Assembly (NCBI RefSeq): GCF_000166135.1 | Contig: NC_014666.1 | Coordinates: forward strand, 8,751,782 to 8,815,781 | From: Pseudofrankia inefficax | Lineage (GTDB): Bacteria; Actinomycetota; Actinomycetes; Frankiales; Frankiaceae | Length of the DNA: 64,000 bases | Direction of reading: 5' to 3' | In this document: in pieces, positions 27,055 through 38,571 of the stretch | Layout: every line of letters begins with the position of its first letter | How positions within the stretch are numbered: position 1 is the stretch's first letter | Position numbers and translations under genes: made by a program | Notes under the pieces: model-generated | Told to the model about the DNA's origin: nothing | Seen by the model: the letters and a program-made list of their open reading frames with translations, nothing else | Databases searched by the model: none

Positions 27055-27498
27055 GTGGCATCCATGGGACCCGGGCCGGGAGCGAGGTCGATCATCGACT
27101 ACGCCCTCGCCCGCCGGGCGGTGCTGACCGACCTGAGTGCCGGCCGGGTCTCCCGGCTGGAGCTCTGCGACGCCAACCCGTACCTGCTGCGGGCCGCGCG
27201 CTATCACGGCGAGCCGACCACCAGGAGCTGCCCGGTCTGCCACGCGGGCGACCCGGACCGCCCGAAACCCGGCGACCCACTGGTGAACGTCACCTACGGC
27301 TACGGCGACGAGCTGGGGGGCACCTCGGGGCGGGCGTGGGCCAGCGACGACCTGCCGGCCCTGGCCGGCCGCTTCGCCGAGCTCCGGATCTACGTCGTCG
27401 AGGTGTGCGCCGAGTGCGGCTGGAACCACCTGGTGATGTCGTATGTCATCGGGACCGGTGGCACACCCGTCCGAAGGATCAGCCGCCGCGCCGAGTGA
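27055..27498 (+). CDS. DUF5318 zinc-ribbon protein
   Basis: A 147-residue protein (or 144 from ATG 27064) with two cysteine pairs, SCPVCHAGD near residue 62 and VCAECGWNHL near residue 122, giving a zinc-ribbon-like arrangement. It begins with a short helix (SIIDYALARRAVLTDLSAG). The family is known in actinobacteria beside ponA/padR (M. tuberculosis Rv0049 region) but has no established function. It is divergent from padR and convergent with the VWA gene; two hairpins follow its stop. Possibly leaderless, since no good ribosome-binding site is seen. Confidence 0.85.
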   Translation: MASMGPGPGARSIIDYALARRAVLTDLSAGRVSRLELCDANPYLLRAARYHGEPTTRSCPVCHAGDPDRPKPGDPLVNVTYGYGDELGGTSGRAWASDDLPALAGRFAELRIYVVEVCAECGWNHLVMSYVIGTGGTPVRRISRRAE

Positions 27499-27504
27499 GG
27501 CGTT

Positions 27505-27562
27505 GGCCAGAGACGGCGCTTCGCGCCTCTGGCCGCCTTGCCTGCTCGGGCGCTTAGCGCCC
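27505..27562. terminator. Two hairpins between convergent genes
   Basis: Hairpin one (27505-27534) pairs GGCCAGA with TCTGGCC and, after a 3-base bulge, GGCGC with GCGCC around a TTC loop. Hairpin two (27548-27562) is GGGCGC-TTA-GCGCCC. They lie between the DUF5318 gene (plus) and the VWA gene (minus) and can stop both transcripts. Confidence 0.7.
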
Positions 27563-27648
27563 TCCGCAACCTGGATCGGGCGGGACGGCGACGACTGTTG
27601 CAGGCGCTGCTCCAGGGTCGGGACCTCCGCTGGAGACGGAGTTGGCGG

Positions 27649-29505
27649 TCAGCGGTCGGTCAGGGCGTTGACCATGACTTGGAAGATCGAGTTGGGGTCC
27701 TGGGCAGGGTAGGTCTTCGAGCCGGTGGCCGCGGAGATCTGCCGCAGCGCGTCCATGTCGGCGTCCGCGCCGTAGCCGATCGTGATGATGTGGACCGGCG
27801 CCTTCGGGTTGTACTCGGCCTTCAAGGTCGCGATCAGCTGGGTGAGGGTCATCGAACTCGTCGGGTCGTCGTTCTGCCCGTCGGTGAGCAGCACCACCTG
27901 GTTGGGCTTGTCCGGCTGGTACTGCGCGGAGAGGCTCTCGAACGCCGCCAAAGCCGTCGCGTACAGCCCTGTGCCGCCCTTCGCCTTCAACCCGTTGACG
28001 GCGGCCACCAGTGCCTCCTCGCGGGTGCCGGTGCCCACCTCGTCGTTCATCAGCCCGACCGGCACCAGCTCCCGGTAGGGCTTCGTGCCGTCGAGGTTGG
28101 TGGAGAACTGCCACAGGCCGAGCCGGCTGTCCTTGGCGAACAGGGGAATGGCCGCGTCGGCCGCGCCGACGGCGATCTGCAGCCTCGTCTTGCCACCGCT
28201 GTTGGCGACCGGCAGGTCCATCGAGCCGGAGGTGTCGTACACCGCCAGCGTGTTCCCGCGCCGGTGGATCCCGATGAAGGTGTTCCGCGCGGCGGCGATG
28301 GCCTTGCCGTCCAGGACCGCGCGCGGCTCGGTGCGCAGCGTCGGGACGAGGCCGAGGCTCTCGGTGAGCTTGGGGTTCTGCCGGTCCGGCGAGCGGAACC
28401 CCGCCGCCTGGAACGCCGCCTGGCCCTCGGAGCCGGTCAGCTCGGCGCGGAAGTCGGCCGCCGCGGCCGCCCGGTCGGAGCCGGCTGGAAGACCGAGCGG
28501 CTGGTAGCTCGCCTCGTCGACGACGAGGCCGTCGGTCGGGTAGGCGGCGACGAGCGGCACGGCGGCGGGCCGCAACGCGCCCGCGCTGATCGAGTCATCG
28601 CTGGCCACCGTGGCGCTGGTCCCGACATTCGCCTGGTACACCAGGCTTTCCGGCATGACCAGCGCGGACATCTGCGCCGGGGCGTTCTTGCCCCAGCCGA
28701 CGTAGGAGCCGAGCAGGTCGGTGTCCGAGTCGGCGACGAGGTCGGCACCACGCTCGAACGTGAGGATCGCGCCCTTGGTGTTCAGGTCGCCGGTGAGCTG
28801 CGCCGCGGTGAGCGCCGACGACGGCTGGCCGACGGTGCTCGCCACCACGTTCAGCACGGCGGCGAGGCCGACGGCGGAGGTCTGTGGGTTCGCGAACCCG
28901 ATGTTGAAGTCGCCCCACTCGGGGTGGCCGCGGCCGGCCCAGAAGGAGGTCGAGTTCTCGTTCGCGCGCAGGTCGGCCCAGCTGAGCTGCCGGTCCGGCC
29001 AGCCGAGCGCGACGGCCATCGGCCGTGGCATCGCAAGCACAACCGGGGAGCTGGCCACCACGGCGCCCGCGTCGCCGAGCATCTTCACCCCGGCCGGGCT
29101 CGCCTTCGCCAACGCGACCCAATCGGCCGACTCGGGGACCCACACGTCCGGCGCCTGGCCGTACTGCTGATCGGTCCAGCCGGAGGCGATCGCCTCGGCC
29201 GTCTGCCCGCTGTCGACGGTCTCGATCTTGACCTGGACGCACTTGCCCAGCACCTGGTGCCGCTTGTCGTTGTAAGTCGCGGCGATCTGGGTGAGCGGAG
29301 CGGTGAGCGTGGACCCGGTGCGCACCGTCAGCGGCATCGTCTGGGCACAGCCAGCCCGCGCCTCGTCGCGGCTCACCAGCCTGGTGCTCGCGACGTAGCC
29401 GCCACCCGCCAGCAGAAGCACAACGACGGCAGCGATGAAAATCTTGACCGGAGCAACAGACCGACTGGCAGGACGGTGACGGGGGCGGTGACGTGCGTCG
29501 GCCAT
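27649..29505 (-). CDS. Membrane-anchored solute-binding and VWA-domain protein
   Basis: A 618-residue protein from ATG 29505 with GGAGGT eight bases upstream. One N-terminal helix (IFIAAVVVLLLAGGGYV, about 20-38) anchors it outside the membrane. Residues about 50-390 resemble a periplasmic solute-binding protein of the type-2 fold (VPESADWVALAKA, VVLAMPRPMAVALGWP). Residues about 415-610 are a von Willebrand A domain with an intact metal site (YDTSGSMDLP, DxSxS; then LLTDGQNDD). No permease or ATPase is adjacent, so a ligand- or metal-dependent adhesion or signalling role fits better than transport. Common in actinobacteria, function not established. Confidence 0.85.
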   Translation of the reverse strand: MADARHRPRHRPASRSVAPVKIFIAAVVVLLLAGGGYVASTRLVSRDEARAGCAQTMPLTVRTGSTLTAPLTQIAATYNDKRHQVLGKCVQVKIETVDSGQTAEAIASGWTDQQYGQAPDVWVPESADWVALAKASPAGVKMLGDAGAVVASSPVVLAMPRPMAVALGWPDRQLSWADLRANENSTSFWAGRGHPEWGDFNIGFANPQTSAVGLAAVLNVVASTVGQPSSALTAAQLTGDLNTKGAILTFERGADLVADSDTDLLGSYVGWGKNAPAQMSALVMPESLVYQANVGTSATVASDDSISAGALRPAAVPLVAAYPTDGLVVDEASYQPLGLPAGSDRAAAAADFRAELTGSEGQAAFQAAGFRSPDRQNPKLTESLGLVPTLRTEPRAVLDGKAIAAARNTFIGIHRRGNTLAVYDTSGSMDLPVANSGGKTRLQIAVGAADAAIPLFAKDSRLGLWQFSTNLDGTKPYRELVPVGLMNDEVGTGTREEALVAAVNGLKAKGGTGLYATALAAFESLSAQYQPDKPNQVVLLTDGQNDDPTSSMTLTQLIATLKAEYNPKAPVHIITIGYGADADMDALRQISAATGSKTYPAQDPNSIFQVMVNALTDR

Positions 29506-29707
29506 CGGACCGGACCTCCGCGACACTGGGTACGAGAGGCCCGAACATAACGCCTAGTGAAGAATCCTTGCCAAACGCAACACTGGTTGTGATGGGGTTG
29601 GGCGCACTTCGCCGGTTGCTGACGACATGATGTGACGCTCTAGGCACGCCGCGCACCAGACGACCACCGGCCCTTGGTGGCCGCCGAGGCTTCTAGGCTG
29701 TCGGGAT

Positions 29708-31093
29708 ATGGCGCGGGCGGGGAAACTACGGGAGTTGCTGGTCGTCCCCGGGTTCCGGGCGCTCTACGCGTCCCGGCTGACGTCCCAGACCGCCGACGGG
29801 ATCTTCCAGGCGAGCCTGGTGAGCTACGTGTTGTTCTCGCCGGAGCGGGCCACGTCGCCGGGTGCGTTGGCCGCCGCGCTGGCCATCGTGGTGCTGCCGT
29901 TCAGCGTGATCGGGCCGTTCGCCGGCATCGTGCTCGACCGGGTGTCGCGCCAGCGGGTCCTGGTCTACTGCTCGCTCATCCGCGCGGCCCTGCTGGCGAT
30001 CCTGGCGGTCCTGATCGCGGCCGGGCACACCGGCGCGGACTTCTACGTCGTCGCACTCGCCGCCGTAAGCGTCAACCGGTTCGTCCTGGCGGCACTCTCG
30101 GCCGGCCTGCCGATGGTGGTGGACCTGGATCGACTGGTCAGCGCCGACTCGCTGTCCGTGACGTCGGGCACCGTCGCGGCGCTGGTCGGCGGTGGCATCG
30201 GCACCGGCGTGCGTGGGCTCACCGGCGGCCACGACGCCTCGGTCGCGCTCGTCGCCGGGCTGGCGGGGCTCGCCTACCTGGGCGCCGCCGCGACCGCGGC
30301 GACGCTCGCCGACCGGCGGATGTTCGGCCCGGTCGAGGCCGGCGGCTGGGCCGGCAGCACCGAGCAACTGCGGCGGGTGGCGTTCGACCTCGCGGACGGG
30401 GCGCGGGTGCTGTGGCGGGCCGGCCCGGCCCGGCGGGCGCTGGCCGCGCTGACCGCGTCGCGGGCGGCGTACGGGCTGGTGCTGTTCATGACGATCCTGC
30501 TCTACGCCAACTACTTCAAGGGCGGCGACGGCCGTCTCTGGGGGCTCGCGGCCGTCGCCGTGGCGAGCGGGATCGGCACGGTGCTGGCGGCGGTGGCCAC
30601 TCCGGCCGTCACCGCGCGGATCCCCCGGGCACGCTGGATCCTGATCGTGCTGGTTGGCGGCGGCGTCGTCGAGATCGCCTGCGGGCTGCCCTACTCCTCC
30701 GTGCTGTTCGTCCTCGCCGGTCTGCCACTCGGCTTCTCCGCGCAGGCCAGCAAGATCTGCGTCGACACGATCGTCCAGGAGCACATCCCCGACGCCTACC
30801 GCGGCAGGGCCTTCTCGCTCTACGACCTGCTGTTCAACGTCGCCTTCGCCGGCGCCGGCGCGGTGGCCGCGCTCGTGGTGCCGAAGAACGGCCACTCGCC
30901 CGGCACGATCGTCGCCGCCGGAGCCGGGTACCTGCTCGCCGGCGTGATCTACTACCTGGCCGCGCGCCGGCACACGGCCGACCTGCGGATTCACATGGAC
31001 GCCGCCGCGATCGGGCCCGGAACGTCCGAGCCGGCGACACCGGCCGTCGTGGTGGCAGGCACGGCGGCCAGCCCGGACGTCTCGGTTCCCTGA
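29708..31093 (+). CDS. MFS transporter
   Basis: A 461-residue major facilitator with about 12 helices. The first loop after helix 2 carries GPFAGIVLDRVSRQRVLVY, the family A-motif (G...D+..R+). Central loop at about 210-235 and a C-terminal Pro/Thr-rich cytoplasmic tail of about 40 residues. It looks like the drug or metabolite exporter type (MFS_3-like). It lies alone, divergent from the VWA gene, with 202 bases between the starts. No regulator adjoins it. Substrate not predictable. Confidence 0.88.
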   Translation: MARAGKLRELLVVPGFRALYASRLTSQTADGIFQASLVSYVLFSPERATSPGALAAALAIVVLPFSVIGPFAGIVLDRVSRQRVLVYCSLIRAALLAILAVLIAAGHTGADFYVVALAAVSVNRFVLAALSAGLPMVVDLDRLVSADSLSVTSGTVAALVGGGIGTGVRGLTGGHDASVALVAGLAGLAYLGAAATAATLADRRMFGPVEAGGWAGSTEQLRRVAFDLADGARVLWRAGPARRALAALTASRAAYGLVLFMTILLYANYFKGGDGRLWGLAAVAVASGIGTVLAAVATPAVTARIPRARWILIVLVGGGVVEIACGLPYSSVLFVLAGLPLGFSAQASKICVDTIVQEHIPDAYRGRAFSLYDLLFNVAFAGAGAVAALVVPKNGHSPGTIVAAGAGYLLAGVIYYLAARRHTADLRIHMDAAAIGPGTSEPATPAVVVAGTAASPDVSVP

Positions 31094-31150
31094 CCGAGCA
31101 CGCACCCCGCGCGGCAATCACATTGGGTAGTGGCTCGGGCGTTTAGCGAA

Positions 31151-31184
31151 GTTATGTCGCACATACCTGCCGGTTATGTCGCAC
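31151..31184. promoter_or_regulatory. 12-bp direct repeats at 22-bp spacing
   Basis: GTTATGTCGCAC is found exactly at 31151-31162 and 31173-31184, one repeat every 22 bases (two helical turns). The first copy is also part of the near palindrome TATGTCGCACATA. It lies about 130 bases upstream of the GT-C gene in a locally AT-rich stretch. SARP regulators, one of which is encoded 1.7 kb away, bind direct repeats with this sort of spacing; an eroded insertion-sequence end is an alternative. Confidence 0.5.
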
Positions 31185-31312
31185 TGACAAACTTGCCCCG
31201 ATGCCCGCAAAACGCCCTATTCGCGACCTCGGGCACGCCGGGTCGCGCACGTCAACCGGCCTCGGACCAGACGCCGCCCTGACAGGGTCCGACGCCCGCT
31301 GATGGGGGCGTC

Positions 31313-32824
31313 GTGACCACGCGAACGCCCGGTAGCAAATGGGAACGCGCATCCGAACGGTGGCGCCGCGCCCTGCGCCACCGCCTTTTTCTGCTCACCC
31401 TGACCGCGGCGACACTGGTGCGGGCGGTGGCGGTCGCCGGTTATCGACCGGCTGCCTGGTTCAACGACAGCTACGAGTACGTCGGCGGCGCGCTAAGACT
31501 GTCCCCCTATGTGGTCAGGCCCTCCGGCTACTCCTTGTTCCTGCGGGCGCTTGAGCCTTTCCACAGCTTTCTCCTGGTCGCCGTGGCGCAGCATTTCCTC
31601 GGGCTGCTCACGGGCATCACGATCTACGTCCTCCTTAGGCGGCACTCGTTCCCCGCCTGGTCGGCGACGCTCGCGGCCGCCCCGGTGCTGTTCGACGGGT
31701 ATCAGATCCAGCTGGAGCATCTCGTTCTCTCGGAGACGCTCTATATGGTTTTCATCTCCGTGGCGGTGGCGAGCCTGCTGTGGGACCGCACGCCGCGGCC
31801 CGGCATCGCCGCCGTCGCGGGATCATGCCTGGCCGGCGCGGCCGTCACCCGGTCGGTCGGGCTGCCGTTGGCGGTCGCGGTGGTCCTGTGGCTTCTCGCG
31901 CGGCGTCCTGGCTGGCGGGCGTGCGCCGCCTTCAGCTGCGCGCTCGCCGTCCCGGTGGTGTCCTACTGCGCCTGGTATTCCTCGGTACACGGCTCGTTCG
32001 AGACGTCCGGCAGTGCCGGGATCTTTCTGTACTCGCGGACCGCGCCGTTCGCGGACTGCGCGAGAATGAATCCACCACGCCGTCTTCGTGTGCTCTGCGT
32101 AACCGAGCCGGCGGGGCGGCGCGAGACCTCGTCGTATTACATCTGGCACGCGGACTCGCCGCTGTATCGCGTCCCGGGCGACACGTTCGATCCCGCGAAG
32201 GAAAGCCTGGCGATGGATTTCGCGCTACGCGCGATCCGCGCGCAGCCGGGTGACTACGCCAAGGCCGTCGCGAGCGATTTCCTACGGACGTTCCGCTCCC
32301 GCCTCGATGACTACCCCGGCGCGTCCGTCTCCCGTCAGTACCTGTTCGGCGCACCGCCGCCTCCGCTTGACGGCAGGAACAACCGCGCGCAGATCGAGGG
32401 CGATCTCCGGTCGTACGACCACGGCGACTTCGTCACCCGTTCCTACGAGCCGGCCGCCGGGTGGATATCTTCGTACCAGCGCCACGTGTACCTGCCAGCC
32501 CCGCTGATCGGCGTACTTCTGATCGTCGGAGTGATCGGTCTGGTGGTCGGGCGCCTACGCCACCGGGAATCCAGTCGGCTGGGTCTCGTCCTCATGCTCG
32601 CTGTCCTGTCCATTCTGCTGCCTCCGATGACGGCCGGGTTCGACTATCGGTACGTCCCGCCGGCTCTCCCGCTTCTCGGCCTGGTTCTGGCCTTCTCCGT
32701 GGCGGCCGTCGGACCAGCGGGTACAGGCGCGGATCAGCCCGACCGAGGCCCGCTCGAAGCCGGCGCGACGGAAACACCCCCGGAACCGCTTGGCGCGATC
32801 AGTCGCGGCTCCGCGCCCATCTAG
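31313..32824 (+). CDS. GT-C membrane glycosyltransferase-like protein
   Basis: A 503-residue polytopic protein starting at GTG 31313 with GATGGGGG upstream. After the first helix comes WFNDSYEYVGGALRLSPYV, with an acidic pair where dolichyl-phosphate sugar transferases hold their catalytic aspartate, then RPSGYSLFLRAL. Around ten helices, a large soluble loop at about 240-395, and a C-terminal helix region. This matches the ArnT/PMT-like group loosely. The 3' end lies 88 bases before the SARP gene on the same strand. Confidence 0.7.
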   Translation: MTTRTPGSKWERASERWRRALRHRLFLLTLTAATLVRAVAVAGYRPAAWFNDSYEYVGGALRLSPYVVRPSGYSLFLRALEPFHSFLLVAVAQHFLGLLTGITIYVLLRRHSFPAWSATLAAAPVLFDGYQIQLEHLVLSETLYMVFISVAVASLLWDRTPRPGIAAVAGSCLAGAAVTRSVGLPLAVAVVLWLLARRPGWRACAAFSCALAVPVVSYCAWYSSVHGSFETSGSAGIFLYSRTAPFADCARMNPPRRLRVLCVTEPAGRRETSSYYIWHADSPLYRVPGDTFDPAKESLAMDFALRAIRAQPGDYAKAVASDFLRTFRSRLDDYPGASVSRQYLFGAPPPPLDGRNNRAQIEGDLRSYDHGDFVTRSYEPAAGWISSYQRHVYLPAPLIGVLLIVGVIGLVVGRLRHRESSRLGLVLMLAVLSILLPPMTAGFDYRYVPPALPLLGLVLAFSVAAVGPAGTGADQPDRGPLEAGATETPPEPLGAISRGSAPI

Positions 32825-32908
32825 TTACAGTCGGTGCGCCGGAACGACATCGCCACCCCGGATCGCACTCCCCGCAACCGGCCCGTGCACACCGAGAGCG
32901 AGAGATGA

Positions 32909-33714
32909 ATGTCGGTCGCCCCACTGAGGTCGTTCTCAGCGGAAGGGCTCCCGGACCCGAACGGACCAGACCTCTGGTTCGCGATGCTTGGCCCGCTTGA
33001 GATGGCAGTCGCCGGCGCCAAGGCCCCGGTGACCGGCATCCGAGCACGCTCGCTGCTGGCCTCGCTGCTGCTGCAACGCAACCAGGTCGTACGGCTCGAC
33101 CGCCTTGTCGAGTCGATCTGGGAGGCACCCCCGGCGACGGCCGTCCCGCAGGTCAGAAACCTGGTGGCGGAGCTGAGAAGGACACTCCAGACGTCGGCAC
33201 GCGAACGGGAGGTCATCGAGACCTCGCCCGGCGGGTACCGGCTCGTTGTGGCAGACGACGAGGTCGACGTCGCACGGGCGGAGGAACACCTCTCCGAGGG
33301 CATGGCGGCCGCGGCCGACAACGACCATCACGTCGCCCTGCGGAGCTTCGGCAGCTCTCTCGATCTCTGGCGAGGAGAGCCGCTCGGCGACCTCGCGCCG
33401 GCGCTGGCCCGGACCTGGCGGCCCCGCTTCACCGAGTTGCGCAGGCGGACTCTTCTTGCCCGAACCAAGTCACGCCTCGCCCTGGGTATGCGGGAACTCG
33501 CCATCGCCGAGCTCTTCGACGCCGTGGTCGAGTTCCCGTTCGACGAGGAACTGCGGCTGCTTCTGGTGACCGCTCTCCACAGCTGCGGCCGGACAACGGC
33601 CGCGCTGGAGGTCTGCCGCGAAACCCGGCGCCACTTTCTCGAACAGCTGGGCGTCGACGCCGGTCCCACTCTTCGCGATCTTGAGGTGCGAATCCTCCGC
33701 GAAGGGTCACCAGC

Positions 33715-33718
<4 letters not shown>
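32909..33718 (+). CDS. SARP/AfsR-type transcriptional regulator
   Basis: A 269-residue regulator with the winged-helix trans_reg_C domain at about 24-105 (LGPLEMAVAG, then RARSLLASLLLQRNQVVRLDRLVESIW, and a GGYRLVV wing), followed by the bacterial transcriptional activator domain (BTAD, about 115-262: HLSEGMAAAADNDHHVALRSFGSSLDLWRGEPL). No NB-ARC part, so it is a small SARP. SARPs switch on antibiotic or other specialised gene clusters through direct repeats near -35. No biosynthetic cluster adjoins it; a candidate repeat lies at 31151-31184. Its stop overlaps the convergent CCA gene by four bases. Confidence 0.92.
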
Positions 33719-35268
<1,550 letters not shown>

Positions 35269-35464
35269 CTTTTAAGGGTAGCGGTGATCGGCTGACCCGC
35301 CGCGGGCTCGCGCCGTGCACCGGGGTCCGGGGGGGGCGTCCCCCGAGGTCTCGCAGCAGGGTAGTCACCCGCGCGAGGTGTCGTCGGCAACAGAACCCCG
35401 CCGCGCACCGGACAAGCCGGACAGTCCCGAGGGGCGGTCCCGGCATTGCTCGTACGATCGTTTA

Positions 35465-35935
35465 ATGCCGCCCACCTCGTCGCCCCGCAGCCGCCGGCGG
35501 CTGCGTCGAGTCGAGGAGACGTCGGCCGGCGGGCTGGTGCTCGACGTCCGCTCGGACCACGCCAACGCGGCCCTGATCGCCCGCAGGGACCGGCGCGGCC
35601 GGCTGCTGTGGTCACTGCCGAAGGGGCACGTTGAAGGCGGCGAGACACACGAGCAGACGGCCGTCCGTGAGGTCGCGGAGGAGACCGGGGTGACCGGGGA
35701 GATCGTCGCGCCGCTCGGGACGATCGACTTCTGGTTCGTCACCGGCCGCTCGCGTATCCACAAGACCGTGCACCACTACCTGCTGCTGCGCACGGCCGGC
35801 GAGCTGTCCGACGCGGACGTCGAGGTCAGCGCCGTGGCCTGGGTGCCGCTCGACCAGGTGGGCGAGATGCTCGCGTACGCCGACGAGCGGCGCCTGTTGG
35901 ACGACGTGCCTGCCTTGCTGGCGGCCAGCGCATGA
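35465..35935 (+). CDS. NUDIX hydrolase (MutT4-like)
   Basis: A 156-residue NUDIX enzyme starting [20 protein letters not shown]. The box is complete: [23 protein letters not shown], matching GX5EX7REUXEEXGU. These enzymes cleave nucleoside diphosphates linked to another moiety using Mg2+. By position it corresponds to mycobacterial mutT4. A strongly basic N-terminus may bind nucleic acid or the membrane. It is the first gene of a plus-strand operon and overlaps the DUF6049 start by four bases (ATGA). Confidence 0.93.
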   Translation: MPPTSSPRSRRRLRRVEETSAGGLVLDVRSDHANAALIARRDRRGRLLWSLPKGHVEGGETHEQTAVREVAEETGVTGEIVAPLGTIDFWFVTGRSRIHKTVHHYLLLRTAGELSDADVEVSAVAWVPLDQVGEMLAYADERRLLDDVPALLAASA

Positions 35936-38571
35936 GCGGAACGCCACGGCCTCGCCCACTCGTCCGGGGATCCTTGCGGACGGTTGTCGCAGCGGTGGTG
36001 GCCGCGGTGCTGGGCGCCGTCCTGGCGGGTGTGACGGCCCAGCCGTCACTCGCCTCATCCACAGTGTCCACAAGCTTGTCCACAGGTCTATCCACAGGCG
36101 GTACGGCGACCCTGAGCCCAGGCTCCAGCGCGGCCGCTGGCGTGCCCTCGGCGGCGGGGTCGTCAGCGGCAGCGTCGTCGGTGTCGGCGTCCGCCGCGAC
36201 CGTCGACGGGGTCCATATCGACGGGTTCGACGGCATCGCCTCGCCCGACAAGCCGCTGGTCGTAAGCGGTCACGTCGACGCCGCGCTCGCCGCCCCGGGA
36301 CTGTCCGTCCAGGTGTCGGTGATCAAGGCTGGCGGCCTGGGCAGCCTGGGCACCACCAAGGCTCGCGAGCAGCTTGCGAAGCTGCGGGCGGATCCGACCC
36401 TGGCTGGCAAGGCCCAGTACACCCGCTTCGGCGACCCGACCCCGGTCAACGGCACGAACTTTCTGATCAACGAACCGTGGTCGCTCCAGCGGCCGCTGAC
36501 GATCTACCCGCTGAAGATCTCGGCCGTCACATCCACCGGCAAGGTAGTCGGCACCGCGTACACGTTCCTGGTCTGGGCGCCCGAGCAGGCCGGGCTGAAG
36601 GCGACCTCGCTGTCCGTCGTCCTGCCGATCGCCGACTACCCCCGGATCCGCTCGGACGGGCTGCTTACCGACAACCAGCTCGCCGAGGAGCTGAAGGGGC
36701 CCAAGGGCCGCCTCTACCGGGTACTGAACTCTGTCCCGAAGGTCCCCAACAACCAGGCGTCCTCGATCGCCCTCGCCGTGGATCCGACACTGCTCAAGGC
36801 AGTGCAGAAGATGGCCGACGGGCCGTACAGCTACGCCGACCCGAGCGGCCCGCAGGAAAGACCCGCCAACCCCGACGCCGTGTCGTTTTTGGACACCTTG
36901 AAGCACTTCGCCCAGACACCGGGCAACGTCGTGTTCCCGCTTCCCTGGGGCGACGCTGACCTCACCGCGCTCATCCGCGCCGGTGGCCAGCACGACAGCG
37001 GCCAGCTCAATGACGCCCTCGGCGCCGTCGACACCGGCGAACAGACGCTGCGGGACGTGCTGGGCGTCTCCGACCCGCCGCCGGTGGCCTACCCGGGCGA
37101 CGGCCTGGCCGACGCCGCGACGCTGGCGTTCCTCGCCCACCCGAACGTCGGCATGACCACCGCGATCCTGGACGACCGGCTGCTGCCCGCCACTTCGAAG
37201 GCGCTGTCCGAGACCCCGAGCGCACTCACCGTGCAAACCACGCCCAATGGCCCGATCCGGGTGCTCGCGGCGGACTCGAAGCTGGCCGGCCTGATGACCC
37301 CGAAGATCAGCCAGGACGGCCTCAGCGAGCCCCAGGCGCTCGCCGACGTGCTCGCCGAGCTCGCGACCATCACCAACGAGCGGACCAGCACGACGACGAC
37401 CGGCCGGCTCGCGGTGCTCGCGCTGCCCCGGCTGTGGAGCCCGCCGACGGACGACTGGGGCCTGCAGGTGCTGTCGCGCCTCGCCCTCCCGGCCAGCCTG
37501 ACCGCCACCTACCAGCCGTTCTTCCAGCCGGTTACGTTGCCAGTGGCTCCCAAGGGGGACGCCGGCTCGACCGGGTCCACAGGCGCCACGGCCGCGTTCG
37601 GCCCCGCCGGGATCGGGCGCGGCTTCACCTACCCCGACTGGGCGCAGGCCGCCGAGATCCCGACGTCCTACGTCGACGCCGTCGAGCACCTGCGCGCCGA
37701 GGTCAGGCAGCTCGACCCGGCGCTGTGCTCCGTCATCACGAGCGCCGGCAAGACGTCCAACCCGTCGGACCCGGCGCGGTGCGCCCTCACCGATGCCGGG
37801 ATCGCCGGCTCGAAGTTCGCGAACGGGCGGACCGGCGTCATCGCCCCGATGCTGAACACGCTGCTGACCGCGCTGTCGGTCGACTGGCGCCCCGACCGCT
37901 CCGGCGCCGTAAGGCTCAGCCAGGAGGTGGACGGCCGGATCAACCTCCTGCAGCGCACGGTCAAGGTCGTCGCCTCCCCGAAGGTCACCCTGACCAGCCG
38001 CAACGGCACGGTTCCGGTGAACGTGCAGAACACCAGCGGCCAGGGCGGCGACGAGCCCTACCCGATGACCGTGATCCTCTCGCTGTCCTCGAACGACAAG
38101 ACCCGGCTGCGCTCGGCGGCCCGGATGGCGCTGACCGTCGAGCCGGGCGCGATCAGGCAGGTGGAGATCTCGGTCAGCTCCGACGCCGCCGGCACGTTCC
38201 CGGTGTTCGTTCAGGTGCTCACTCCGGACGGGCAGCGGCTGTCGGCGCAGCCGGTGCGCATCCTGGTTCGCTCGACCGCGTACGGCTCGATCGCGACCGC
38301 GATCACCTACGTCACGATCGGGCTGTTCGTCGTCGCGGTCGTCCTGCGCCAGGTCAGGCGGTCGCGCCGCAAGCGTCACGGGGGCGGGGCGGACGACGGC
38401 CCGGGTGGACCAGTAGCCGACGTCACCCCGACCGACCCGAACGCGTCAGCGGCAACGGATCGGGCCACGATGCCCATCCGCCGAATCCAGGCGAACGCCG
38501 CGGGAACACAACGGACCGAGGTCGAACGGGCCTACGCTGGCGGGGTGCCAGCCAACCCGAGCGAGCCGTGA
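35932..38571 (+). CDS. DUF6049-family secreted/membrane protein
   Basis: An 879-residue envelope protein. N-terminal signal helix ([20 protein letters not shown], about 12-32), a Ser/Thr-rich stretch after it, a long extracellular part, one helix near 784-806 ([15 protein letters not shown]) and a basic cytoplasmic tail of about 70 residues. It is the actinobacterial gene always found before murJ (M. tuberculosis Rv3909 position) and presumably supports lipid II export or wall assembly, though its action is not established. Its start overlaps the NUDIX gene and its stop overlaps the murJ start by four bases. Four DnaA boxes lie in its 5' coding part. Confidence 0.88.
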   Translation: MSGTPRPRPLVRGSLRTVVAAVVAAVLGAVLAGVTAQPSLASSTVSTSLSTGLSTGGTATLSPGSSAAAGVPSAAGSSAAASSVSASAATVDGVHIDGFDGIASPDKPLVVSGHVDAALAAPGLSVQVSVIKAGGLGSLGTTKAREQLAKLRADPTLAGKAQYTRFGDPTPVNGTNFLINEPWSLQRPLTIYPLKISAVTSTGKVVGTAYTFLVWAPEQAGLKATSLSVVLPIADYPRIRSDGLLTDNQLAEELKGPKGRLYRVLNSVPKVPNNQASSIALAVDPTLLKAVQKMADGPYSYADPSGPQERPANPDAVSFLDTLKHFAQTPGNVVFPLPWGDADLTALIRAGGQHDSGQLNDALGAVDTGEQTLRDVLGVSDPPPVAYPGDGLADAATLAFLAHPNVGMTTAILDDRLLPATSKALSETPSALTVQTTPNGPIRVLAADSKLAGLMTPKISQDGLSEPQALADVLAELATITNERTSTTTTGRLAVLALPRLWSPPTDDWGLQVLSRLALPASLTATYQPFFQPVTLPVAPKGDAGSTGSTGATAAFGPAGIGRGFTYPDWAQAAEIPTSYVDAVEHLRAEVRQLDPALCSVITSAGKTSNPSDPARCALTDAGIAGSKFANGRTGVIAPMLNTLLTALSVDWRPDRSGAVRLSQEVDGRINLLQRTVKVVASPKVTLTSRNGTVPVNVQNTSGQGGDEPYPMTVILSLSSNDKTRLRSAARMALTVEPGAIRQVEISVSSDAAGTFPVFVQVLTPDGQRLSAQPVRILVRSTAYGSIATAITYVTIGLFVVAVVLRQVRRSRRKRHGGGADDGPGGPVADVTPTDPNASAATDRATMPIRRIQANAAGTQRTEVERAYAGGVPANPSEP
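36055..36096. promoter_or_regulatory. Four DnaA boxes inside the DUF6049 coding sequence
   Basis: TCATCCACA (36055-36063), GTGTCCACA (36064-36072), TTGTCCACA (36076-36084, a perfect high-GC DnaA box) and CTATCCACA (36088-36096) are all in one orientation, the last three 12 bases apart. They encode the Ser/Thr stretch after the signal peptide. The reading uses TCC ACA four times and the codons TTG and CTA, which are rare in this genome and are just what makes these boxes. DnaA titration or regulation is inferred. Confidence 0.65.

Noticed and set aside
37434..38567. Longer MurJ start within the DUF6049 gene
   Set aside because: The extra 378 residues are the out-of-frame shadow of DUF6049; the GTG at 38568 overlaps that stop codon as in the other junctions of this operon.
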